This document shows positions 48,074-57,086 of a stretch of 64,000 nucleotides of DNA, piece after piece. The notes beneath the pieces were generated by a model, which had not been told where the DNA came from, ran no database searches, and saw only the letters and a list, made by a program, of their open reading frames with translations. Position numbers and translations under genes: made by a program. The stretch comes from Ophiobolus disseminans (lineage: Eukaryota > Ascomycota > Dothideomycetes > Pleosporales > Phaeosphaeriaceae). Location: positions 789,111-853,110 of the forward strand of contig MU006228.1 in assembly GCA_010093685.1 (NCBI GenBank), written 5' to 3'. Position 1 is the first letter of the stretch; every line of letters starts with the position of its first letter.

Positions 48074-49339
48074 TATGGTTGGGGACTCCTGTGAGGTGTT
48101 GCAGTAGGTCTATAAGGTGTAGGGTTGTCGGTCTATACAAGGAAATCTACAGAGACAGCAAAGAGATACAAGAACTAGGGGAACAGAAAGCTCGTTGTTG
48201 TTGAATAGGAACCTGTACAGAAAAGCAGAGCCGCAAAATATGTATATTGACATACTTCCTCAAACTACTAATCAAGCCACCAAAGGACCGTTTCAACATT
48301 TCTGTTATCTCAACGTAGGCGACTCTCTCAATCCCCTTGGCCGGCCTAACACCTCTCCGCCCCGAGCACGTTATGCCCCGAGCACCACACAGAACATTCG
48401 GCCGTAAGAACCCCTTCCAGCCTTATTCAGCAGCGGCGCAAGTCGGCCCGGCCCTGAGGCTCTTCTTCGCGGAGGGAAGACAGACCGCACGACGCCTAGC
48501 CGCGCATCAACAGAAATTACCAGCGCAGCGGAGTCAACGCGTAGGACCGATTGCAACATTTGGCTCAATGGGATTAGTTGGGAGATTGAGGAATTTGGGT
48601 GCTTTTGGTTTAGAGCCCCGGTTTTGGGCGATTAGTTTAGCGTGAAGTGCGAATAGTAATCATTTGGGCAGTAGAATAGTAATCACCTGGATAGTAATCA
48701 GTAGAGCGCATCATTGACTTCGGTGTTTTGCGAGTATCTAGATACGTATGCTGGAGGTTGTGGTTTTGTGGGAGGATGTGCAGTTATAGTAGAAAGAAAG
48801 ATGTCTTGCAAAGTTCCGAGGCTGTCTTGTCATAGTGTCCAAAGGACGTCATATTCCACTTGAGTACATCACGAGCGAGCAGATGTTTTTTGGCTGCCCA
48901 CTTCACTTCTTCATCGCGTCACAACAACACACGATACTCACTGCAACATTGCAGAGTCGACTCAATTTCACGATCTACATTCTTTTGGTGTCCTCAAAGT
49001 ACACCAGCACAACTGCCTTCCGTCCTCGTGGAGGCTCCTGCTAGCAAAGCTCTTTTCCAGACAAGCGTACCTGCCCTTTCCTCTCTTTAGACGACGTCGC
49101 CGCATACCGAAGACGGCAAGCACATGTTTTGCTATAAAGTCATGTGCAGTTTGGATTTGAGGGGCTGAGCTCGTCGACATGCGCGCGAATATTGTTGCCG
49201 CGAAGGAATGCTGCAATCGAATCTTCCCGGAGATTAATCCATAGTTCCTGAGTTTAGACACCGACTGTACCGCATGTTTCATTCGTTCAACGTACTGGGC
49301 CTATCGACACACAGACGCTATACACGAAGCAGCTCCAAC
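48074..49339. other. Upstream region of the ABC transporter; possible repeat-derived DNA
   Basis: The 1.2 kb upstream of the transporter start holds its promoter and then decayed DNA. Near 48652-48700 the motif ATAGTAATCA occurs three times with about 10-bp spacers (starting about 48653, 48675 and 48691). No intact ORF with known domains was found. The far end may include unrecognisable remains of the RRM-gene copy that follows. Confidence 0.3.
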
Positions 49340-49672
49340 AAGGCGCGTACTCTGATGGCCATTGAGTTTGCGACTCGTACAGAGGCCGAATTGACGTGAA
49401 AGAAATATGATGGAGGATGTTTCTATGACCGCAATTTTCGTGTGCGTGTCGCCAGACCCCCAATGAAGCAGCCTGGACATTCTTGGGATAGTGGCAAATC
49501 AGGCTACCACTACAGCCCACGAGACACCGGGAGCGCAGTCGGAACAAATTTCGAAGCTGTAAGTCAACGACTCCTTCAGAAGCTAACGATGAGCCTGTAG
49601 GCGCAAGAGGAGATGTACCGTCGATGGCTCTTGGGCGATAACGATCGCGGCTTATGGGTATGTCTTCCTTTG
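49340..49672 (+). pseudogene. Relic of the C-terminal part of an RRM protein (copy 1)
   Basis: One frame reads a degenerate RRM end, AIEFATRTEAELT, then an in-frame TGA at 49397-49399, then KKYDGG, PPMKQPGHSWDSGKSGYHY, SPRDTGSAVGTNFEA. A GTAAGT..TAG intron follows (about 49563-49603), then AQEEMYRRWLLGDNDRGLWV. The same order of motifs occurs in copy 2 near 53.2-53.7 kb (PPMRTLGGVSWDGGRGGVHN; DASDTNWEK; intron at the same place; AQKDICRRWILGENDR; GLWV). No upstream exons are recognisable. It is a truncated, mutated duplicate. Confidence 0.65.
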
Positions 49673-50363
49673 TTGTATCTAATTACAGAATAATCTCCAA
49701 GCTCATCCAACTCTTCAGGTGCCAGGCCACACCTACTAAAAACAATGATGAGCCTGCCTCTCATCCTGGGTGCGACCAAGGTGTGCAGACGGCGGAGTTG
49801 AAAAGAAGCACGACAAACTGTCCTTGCACCACGAGGTTTCTGGCAAGGAATGGCTCGTCAGAATGATGAATGCGCTTGTCACTGTTATTGCAATGTGTTT
49901 GTCGGCTCGATAGGGCATCGAGGTGCTGGAGTGGGTTCTGATTGAGCTTGGATATTATCAGCAGACTCTGCGCTTTATAATCGAGCATAGATAGGAAGCT
50001 ATGAACTTTGGGTTGTGTTTGCGGTAGTATTTGTGGGTTTAAGAAGGGCGGTAGTGAAGTTTGATGGCGTGCATAACTGGAGCGTGTGTGGCAAACGAGA
50101 CAGTTGGTGGCGATCACCTGGTAACCTTCAGCAAGGTACTCGAGTTTGATTTGAATGTCGGCTACAGCGAAAATGAACGAAGCGAGCATTTGGCAGACCA
50201 CGCGAGAGAAATGTCCGTGGGATACAAATACGAGCTGCGCGTGTTGAAGTAAGTTGTCGCAACGTGTGAAACATGATCGAGTTAGTGGAAGGTGAAAGGT
50301 GGATGAAAGCCAACTGGGGAACTGTAGAATCTGCGCAAAAGCCGCGTCGTGCTTGGCACGCTA
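49673..50363. other. Flank to the left of the transposon
   Basis: No intact gene. On the minus strand a short frame starting at about 50270 reads MFHTLRQLTSTRAARICIPR, basic and without acids like a mitochondrial presequence, but it soon ends. It might be a displaced first exon; there is no direct link to a downstream exon. Confidence 0.25.
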
Positions 50364-50415
50364 CCATGCCCGTGCACCCGATGCCCGGAGTCGGCCTATG
50401 CCCCGCAAACACCAT
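50364..50415 (+). repeat. Left terminal inverted repeat of the pogo-type element
   Basis: Begins CCATGCCCGTGCACCCGATG and matches the reverse complement of 52442-52492 except for four transition differences. Preceded by TA. Confidence 0.88.
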
Positions 50416-50515
50416 CTCAACCACCAAAAAGATGAGGCTATAGAGCCACCAACAATAGATATTATTGCAAAAGATTTTGGATTCGTTGTCGCATAAGGTA
50501 TATAAACAACTTGTA

Positions 50516-52393
50516 TTATTTAAATTTACGCGTGGGTTTGATTGCACGGCCAGAACTTGAGATCCTTGGTGGAGGTGGAGGTGCAGCCACCTCAACCATC
50601 CCGACTCCCCCATCACCACCAGAAGCTCGTACGCGCTTGGCCTTTGGCCAGGAGCTTGATAAGGCCTTGCGCTTGCCTACTTGGGACTGTTTTATAGCTT
50701 TTCTGGTGTTGTCAGCTTCAATTTTTGCCGTGCGCGCTGCAGCTTTTTCCGCCCTCTCCCTCTCCCTCACTACCTTGGCCTCCTCCCGCGCCACGCGCTT
50801 CTCCTCAGCTAGTTTTTTCTTGAGGAGATTGTTTGACTCTCTTAGTTTCTTAGCGTCAGCTTTCTGGAGTTGCAATCGCTCCTCCTCCTGCCCCCTAACG
50901 CTCTCACGGTAGCGAGCTTCGCGGATAGCTCGAGGCGACCAGAAGACTGCACCACCGTGGTACTCCTCATGTTGCTGCAAATCAAGGGCTCGTCCCGTCT
51001 TTTTATGCTTCTTTTTAGTCTTGAGAGCCTTACGTAAGCCCTTGTTCTCATAGTGGAGGAGCTCATTTTCAACCTGGAAGTGGTGGAGTTTCTCACCCAG
51101 CGCTCTTGCTTCATTTGATGTCTTATCAGCCACTGTAGCCCTCAGGAGACGCTCTAATTGAAGCCACGTGTTCTCATTAAGTCCTACAGGGCTTGAGGGT
51201 TGTAAGCCTCTATCTGAAGTCTGTTTGTTGAAGCGTTTGAGTACAACCTGTCTGTTTTTGGGCCATACTCTAGTGGCTTCAAACGACTTGCGTACAAGCT
51301 CTGTATTGGTAAATACTGTACGCCAGGCCTTCCAGAACAGTAGGAAGAAGTCGCCCTTCTTGATTGGTACCAACCCCTGGCTTTGGTGGAGGTGGTTGGT
51401 GAGCTCGGTGGAGTACGCAGTGGATAGGGGCTTGAACATAACAACGTCCAGGGGTTGGAGTGTATGGGTAGAGTGGGGTGGGAACACAGCGAGGAGTATC
51501 CTATGAGCTTCACAGTAGTTAAAGAAATCCTGTGTGAGGTGGCTGCCATGGCCATCAACTATAAGAAGACGCCATGATCTCCCCTGCCTTGCTTTCTCCT
51601 TAGTATGCCGGTTGAAAACCTGTTCAAGCCACGCTAACCCAAGCTCATTGTTTGTCCAACCAGATGGAGATGAGCTAATATAGACGTTGTGCTTCCCGGC
51701 TTCAACATCAGCCACCTATAAGGCTTGCAATGAGCTGTTTGCGGACTGGAAGATTATAGCAGGTGGGAGAACTGTCCCATCTCCACAAACGGTTGCCAAC
51801 AAGGTTATCCACTCTCTGTTACCATCCTGGAGGCTTGACGTCACTTCTTTTTTATCCCATTGACGCTTGGAGAAGACTCTTTTTGAGCGGGTAGTCACCC
51901 CTATCATGAACCCCTTTTCATCCATATTGTATGTATTCTCAGGTATTATCTCATACTGGCTCATCTTGGGATGGAGGAGGTCGTAGTATAGCTTGTACTT
52001 TAAGCCTGAGTTGGCCTGGTGGCGGAGGGCGTCCATACCGCTCGTCCATTTTGAGATAATAGCATTGTCGTTTCGGTTGATGAAGCGCGTAACCCAGGAC
52101 TCGGAGACACCTGTTTTAGCTATAGTAGAGGCAAAATTTTGCACCATAGCTCTTGTAGGTGGTAGCCCACGCTTGGTTAATTGCTCAATATAGAGTACAA
52201 GCTCATGCTCCTGTTGAGCGTTAAGTTTTTGCTGGTTGTTGTCTGCAGCTTGTTTTGAGCTTGTCGTGCCGCGTATTCTTCGTCCCAATGTGGAGCGAAC
52301 AACACCAAAGCGATCAGCCCATACCTTAAGGCTGGAATCTTCTCCTGGTTCTCGCGAAAAATATGCTGCAACTGCGTCGTCAATCCGAGCCAT
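50516..52393 (-). pseudogene. Pogo-type DDE transposase with one in-frame stop
   Basis: The frame starts at an ATG at 52393 (MARIDDAVAAYFSREPGEDS) and stays open to 50516 (about 625 codons) except for TAG at 51716-51718. The N-terminal part has helix-turn-helix/CENP-B-like DNA-binding features (LKVWADRFGVVRSTLGRRI; VSESWVTRFINRN). The DDE core has the first Asp in YNMDEKGFMIGV, the second in LLIVDGHGSHLTQDFFNYC, and the third in the FPPHSTHTLQPLDVVMF region. The C-terminal part is a long basic coiled coil. The stop falls within SSLQAL*VADVEAGKHNV, between the first and second catalytic Asp, so no active enzyme can be made from this copy. The frame upstream of 52393 lies partly outside the element and is not part of it. 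Confidence 0.85.
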
Positions 52394-52441
52394 GGTCGTT
52401 GAGTTATTGCGTGTTGAAGTGGTGGTGTTGAGACTGCAATT

Positions 52442-52492
52442 TGGTGTTTGTGGGGCATGGGCCGACTCCGGGCATCGGGTGCATGGGCACGG
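52442..52492 (-). repeat. Right terminal inverted repeat of the pogo-type element
   Basis: Read on the minus strand it begins CCGTGCCCATGCACCCGATG, matching the left repeat. Followed by TA at 52493-52494. Confidence 0.88.
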
Positions 52493-52554
52493 TAGCCATT
52501 TGCTGTCGCAAAAGCTGGCAACAAATGGCTCGTCGAGGCTGTACATTTCATTTG

Positions 52555-53729
52555 AACTCAGTACACGTTTCAAACTTCAATTTCTCAACCCTCCGCAAAG
52601 GTCTACGAGCCGCTACCATACAAGAACTGGGCCGAAGTCACTCGGCATTGCATCCCATTTGAGATCTCCGAAAGGGCAGTCCATGTGCGGAACCCTCCAC
52701 GATTTGCTATCGAAGAAGATATACGAGAGCTTTTGGACGAATCTGGTTATCACATCGAAATGATATTAACAGGTTATCGCAAATCGACAGGCTGTAACAT
52801 TGAGTTTTTTGTCGTTGTGCTGAGAGATAAGCTTCAAACACAACGTGTAGTGGAAGAGCTCGATGGAGTAGCACTGTTCGACAAAAAGCTTCAACTAGAC
52901 CTGTTTCAACCAGTGCCTTCAAAGAGCGCGCCTGATCTGAGTTGGGGCTGGCATGCTTCAAATGGTCCCAAGATCAAAGATTTGAAACTTCGGGCCCCAT
53001 TACTATCTCCACCCAAGAACATAAGTTGTTATAATCTACATCTGCATGAAACTTACAATTCACGTGAGGTGTTCGAACCATTGCGAGAGGGCAGAACACT
53101 AGTAGTGGAAAACTTGCCTGGCGATGGCACCAGCGACTTTACAGTCAAACAAGACATGTATCAATTGCTCTACATGTTCGATGTCGAGGCAATGCAGTTT
53201 CGAAAACTCTATGACTCCCAAGTTTCGCGGCATATCTTCACGCTTTGCCAATGTGATTTTCTCCACCCCTGAGCAAGCCGAGACAGCTCGAGACATGTAC
53301 GATGGGCATGAACTTCAACCCTATAGTCATCAGCTTCACTTTTCACATGCGAAGCCCCCAATGCGGACCCTCGGCGGTGTCTCATGGGACGGTGGAAGAG
53401 GTGGGGTACACAACACAAAACGCGACCAAGGCGATGCTTCGGACACCAACTGGGAGAAGGTAAGTCAGTAGTCTTTCATCGTGGGCTCTTACGGTATATT
53501 CGGATCTCCTCGATGATCGACAACCACCGGCCGAATCACGCTGATCAAAGCTCGCAGGCACAGAAAGATATCTGCAGGCGGTGGATTTTGGGCGAAAACG
53601 ACCGTAAGTTCCCAAAATTGCATATCAAGGAACATACGCTAATCGCACGATCTGCTGCTAGGTGGCCTTTGGGTTCCAGGTGTACGTACAAGGCTCAGTA
53701 GAAATCGAGACTCGCTATGCACTGACTAA
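52555..53729 (+). pseudogene. Two-RRM protein gene (copy 2), 5' end missing and frameshifted
   Basis: The frame opens only 60 bp from the transposon end and reads QPSAKVYEPLPYKNWAEVTR. A first RRM follows (VHVRNPPRFAIEEDIRELL; KLQTQRVVEELDGVALF) and then a second (GRTLVVENLPGDGTSDFTV to MQFRKLYDSQ). The second RRM breaks at about 53220: the following residues FRGISSRFANVIFSTPEQAE are in another frame, one base off. The tail then has HAKPPMRTLGGVSWDG and DASDTNWEK, an intron 53460..53557, AQKDICRRWILGENDR, an intron 53604..53661, and GLWVPGVRTRLSRNRD ending at 53729. No start codon or N-terminus is present, so the 5' part was probably lost with the transposon insertion. A sequencing error could explain the frameshift but not the missing start. 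Confidence 0.68.
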
Positions 53730-53936
53730 CACCTTTTTACAGCACAGATACTAGCCAAAGCGAACAGAGCATTACTAGTATTCGAAGTGCGATACCTAGG
53801 TACAGCCAGATCTCAGCTCGTTGGTCTGATACAAAGCATGCTAGAGAAAGACAGATCGACCTGTTCGCGTCCAAGATGTTGCATAGCAAGGTCAAATCCT
53901 CGATTCATAGAGCTTCAGCCTGCGAGCCAATCACTC

Positions 53937-55069
53937 CTATTCAACCTTGTATACCAGCTTCACTCCAGATACCTTGCCATCCTTCAGGTCCTTCAATCCC
54001 TGTGGCACGCCCTCAAGACCATTGCGCACCTCCACCGGATGGGTCTTAATCTTTCCAGAGTTGATCAGCTCCTCTGCAACCTTCCAGAACTTCGAACCAA
54101 ACTCATAGTCTGTCTGGCTCGCTGGGAAATGGTCCTTGCTGTACCTCTCGCCAAGCGCGGTGTATGCGAGGGTGAAGTTTGCCTTTACGTCTTTACGCGG
54201 GAAGTCCTTCACAGGTAGAAGGGTAGACACATGGCCACCGCTGCTGCTAACGGCTGCTGCGCAAATTCCCGGGGAGCTGCCCTCGGAAATGCAGTCAAAG
54301 ACAAGCTTGAGTTTGTCGTTGGTTGCTTTACGGATCTTTGCACCAACTTCTGGGTCTTTGTAGTCGAAAATCTGGTCGGCGCCTAGCTTGCGCACAAGAT
54401 CGAAGTTGTGCGGCGAAGCAGTTGCGATCACTTCGCACCCAGTGAGCTTTGCAAACTGCACAGCGAGCGTGCCGGTTGCAGTCGAGGCGCCATAGATCAA
54501 GACCGGAGTGTGCTCTTGCACCTTGTTGGGTGGAAAGGGCAGACCGAGCTCCTGGTACAGACCTTGAGCGACTGTCGTCAGACCGACGCCGAGAGTGGCT
54601 GCATCTTCGAAAGAGATGTTGTCACCAAGTTTGAGGTGGATACCGGCCTTGGCTTTGATGTGCTCGGCAAAAGCTCCGTTGGCATGGTCCGCTGGGTCGC
54701 CTGGAGCATATCAGACACGAGTAATCCACATCTGAGTAAGACTCAAAAAACTCACCTCCTCGAACGAATCCGGCGACCCTGTCTCCAATTTTCAAGCTAC
54801 CAACGCCTTGACCGACTTCCTCAACAACGCCAGCATAGTCGCAGCCGGCAATCGCTCCGGGTGAATTAGCGCGGTCAATGTTCTTCCAGTCCTGTTTTGA
54901 TCAGTATGAAGTCACTCCCTTTCAAATCAGTACGTACAGTCGGGTTCAATGCAACCGCCTTGGTCTTCACCAAGACCCAATTGTCAGCTGTAAGCTTGGG
55001 CAGAGGGACGTCAGACTTGAGAACGGAGACACCTTCGGACTCGTGTACAACAGCTCTTTGAGTGGACAT
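53937..55069 (-). CDS. MDR-family NADPH oxidoreductase (ToxD/enoyl-reductase-like), 343 aa, three exons
   Basis: A medium-chain dehydrogenase/reductase of the zinc-free quinone/enoyl reductase type. Exons are 55069..54938, 54891..54756 and 54700..53937, with introns of 46 and 55 bp in phase. The N-terminal GroES-like domain reads MSTQRAVVHESEGVSVLKSD, then KTKAVALNPT joined to DWKNIDRANSPGAIAGCDYAG, then VEEVGQGVGSLKIGDRVAGF. The cofactor domain has VLIYGASTATGTLAVQFAKLTG, a Rossmann-type dinucleotide site, and LGADQIFDYKDPEV. The end is GLKDLKDGKVSGVKLVYKVE, typical of this family. Zinc-binding cysteines are absent. Related proteins occur both singly and in polyketide clusters; no polyketide synthase is in this window, so the substrate remains open. 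Divergent from MED7. Confidence 0.9.
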
Positions 55070-55717
55070 CTTGCAGTGTAATGTAAAGGATCGATTGATA
55101 TTGGTGGTTGGGCGTTGAATGAATGATGCTAGACTGTATGGCCAGCTCTTACCTTTATACATGTTGCGATGATGCAACATGTACCCCACGATGCATTAGT
55201 CTTGCACATATGATGCCCTTGTTTGTAATCAAATGGCCAGAAGGAATGTTAGCCCGCAGTAATATTGTCGGGCCAACTTAGACGAAACTCGGGACATTAT
55301 TTGGACATTGTCTTACACTGGCCTGTCATTCACTTTGAAGATCACGGTTCGCTCGCTATGCAGTTGGCGCTATGTGCCGAGGAGGGGTGAGACTGTCGGG
55401 CAAAACTTGGATGCAGCTCGGGATGGCATTTGAAATCAACATTTTGCACCTTGTGGAATATTGGCATGCCGTTCAATTAGGCAATAAAGTTGGATTAGCA
55501 ATTCACCGATCATCCTCTCACCGTACAGTTGGTGGGGTATACCGACATGGAGGTCTGTGCTGAAGCTTGGGCGCTAAGATACCTACGCATTGCTGCAAGG
55601 GTCAAGATCGCGCTTCACCACTGACGCGTTCGAGTCGCGCAGCTGTCACTCGATTGCTACCACGCGGCAATCAACTTCAAGAACCTTATTGATCCCTAAT
55701 CGCATATCTATACCGAC
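55070..55717. promoter_or_regulatory. Divergent upstream region of the MDR oxidoreductase and MED7
   Basis: About 650 bp between two start codons. AT-richer in the middle. No ORF with family features and no clear motif beyond simple sequence. Confidence 0.35.
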
Positions 55718-55729
55718 ATGGCGGATCAA

Positions 55730-55760
<31 letters not shown>

Positions 55761-56572
55761 CAGAGGAGGAAGAAGACGAGCTGTTCACGATCCCGCCATT
55801 TCCCCCGCCCCCACCATTTTTCCAGCACTTCACGACCGAAAACCTCGACAAACTCAAGGAGATTCAAGACGAAGTCAGGCCCGAAGCCCTCACAGACGAC
55901 GGTACACCAGCGAAACTCTCCATCGATCAAATCTTGCGCCTCCCCACCGAACTACGATACCTCATACCTCCCGAACCGCCCGCTGAAAGCGATGAATTCA
56001 AGGTCTTCGGCACCGTCACGAGTGCCAAAGGCTCTGACTCATTCATAAAGACAATGGAGTGGATAAGCCAGACTCTAGCTAACGACTACACAATCACAGA
56101 CTGGACGTACGAGCAACTCTACCCGCCGACCGATTCGTCCTCCTCCGCGTCCGCTAGTACCGACCGCCAGCGCTACCTCTTCCGCTTCCTGCGCAGCATC
56201 CTTATCGCATACATCGAGCTACTTGGCATCGTGGCCGTAAACCCTGTGTCCGACCACAAAGAGCAGAAACTACGGGATATCCTGACGATGGTCACGAATA
56301 TGCATGCCTTGATCAACGAGTACCGGCCGCACCAGGCGAGGGAGACGCTGATACTGGAAATGGAGAAGCAGGTCAAGCGGAAGAAGATGGAGATTGAAGG
56401 CGTGAAGAAGATGAAGGATAGGGTCGCTGAGGTGTTGGAGGGGTTTGGGAGAGAGGTACCGGGCGAGAAGGTCGAGAAGAGCGAAGAGAATACAGTTAGG
56501 AATGAAGAGGAGAGGAGGAAAGATGCACAGCGACATATGTGGCGTGCGATGGATGAGATACTTGGACAGTGA
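55718..56572 (+). CDS. med7: Mediator subunit 7 (MED7), 284 aa
   Basis: MED7 is part of the Mediator middle module, pairing with MED21 and MED31 to bridge activators and RNA polymerase II (family knowledge). It is a single exon. After a poly-Gln run comes the family N-terminus: FTIPPFPPPPPFFQHFTTEN, then LRYLIPPEPPAESDEFKVFG, which is the MED31-binding-type Pro-rich segment. A helical region follows (YLFRFLRSILIAYIELLGIV; EQKLRDILTMVTNMHALINEYRPHQARE), the MED21-contacting coiled coil, and a charged tail. The poly-Gln tract is encoded by mixed CAG/CAA codons at 55728-55761. MED13 is in the same window, but 48 kb away and probably unrelated in position. Confidence 0.9.
55728..55761 (+). repeat. 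CAG/CAA microsatellite encoding poly-Gln in MED7
   Basis: An 11-codon run of CAG with two CAA interruptions, right after MAD at the N-terminus. Such runs often vary in length between isolates. Confidence 0.9.
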
Positions 56573-57086
56573 GCTACGCATCGACATACCAGCTTCGAGA
56601 CCCAAATGTCGCTACAAAGCATAGACAACAATTTGTCGTCGCGCACTGACAGACAATCATAAACCAACGCATTAGGAAACCGGCTTCACACCGCACACTG
56701 GACCTTGGCACACTTCACACACGCTAGCATTTAGACTAAACATATGACGTCACGCGCCCAATAGCAACACCAAGGTTGTTGCAGCAGTCCCTATATCAGC
56801 TGCGCTCACTATTGGTGTGCTGTCTCGGAATCTCCCGCGGGATATTAGGAACGTGACACAAGGGCGTTGGGCACGCGCTTACCCTGGATACCATCAACAC
56901 GAGGAAAGCGCGCACATGTTCAGCTTTTGAACGCTGGTGGAATAAGCAAACCCAACTGCTGGAAGATCAAAGTGCTTGCCTAGTGCTCAAGGTACACACT
57001 TTTCATCATTCACACCTCAGTAGTCATCCTCAGCCTACTCTTGCTCCCAGCCTGCTTCCTATAGCCACATCAGGAAGTCCACCACC
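56573..57086. promoter_or_regulatory. Upstream region of the DUF2235 gene
   Basis: About 510 bp holding the MED7 3' end and the promoter of the next gene, both on the plus strand. A TGACGTCA palindrome-like sequence (ATATGACGTCACGCG, near 56742-56756) matches the CRE/ATF-type bZIP site; use is inferred. Confidence 0.4.

Larger units (their letters stand above)
50364..52492 (-). mobile_element. Pogo-type DNA transposon (Tc1/mariner superfamily), 2.13 kb, complete with TIRs
   Basis: A class II element bounded by imperfect terminal inverted repeats of about 51 bp (50364-50415 and 52442-52492) and flanked on both sides by TA, the target dinucleotide of this superfamily (50362-50363 and 52493-52494). 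It carries one long transposase frame on the minus strand, interrupted by a single stop. The four mismatches between the two TIRs are all transitions. It is probably immobile because the transposase is broken, unless an active copy elsewhere acts in trans. Confidence 0.88.

Noticed and set aside
52394..52573. Upstream extension of the transposase frame past the right TIR
   Set aside because: It crosses the element boundary into flanking DNA; the ATG at 52393 inside the element is the sensible start.
53124..53471. A separate small gene in the 53.1-53.5 kb frame
   Set aside because: It is the second half of an RRM continuing from the neighbouring frame; better explained by a frameshift.
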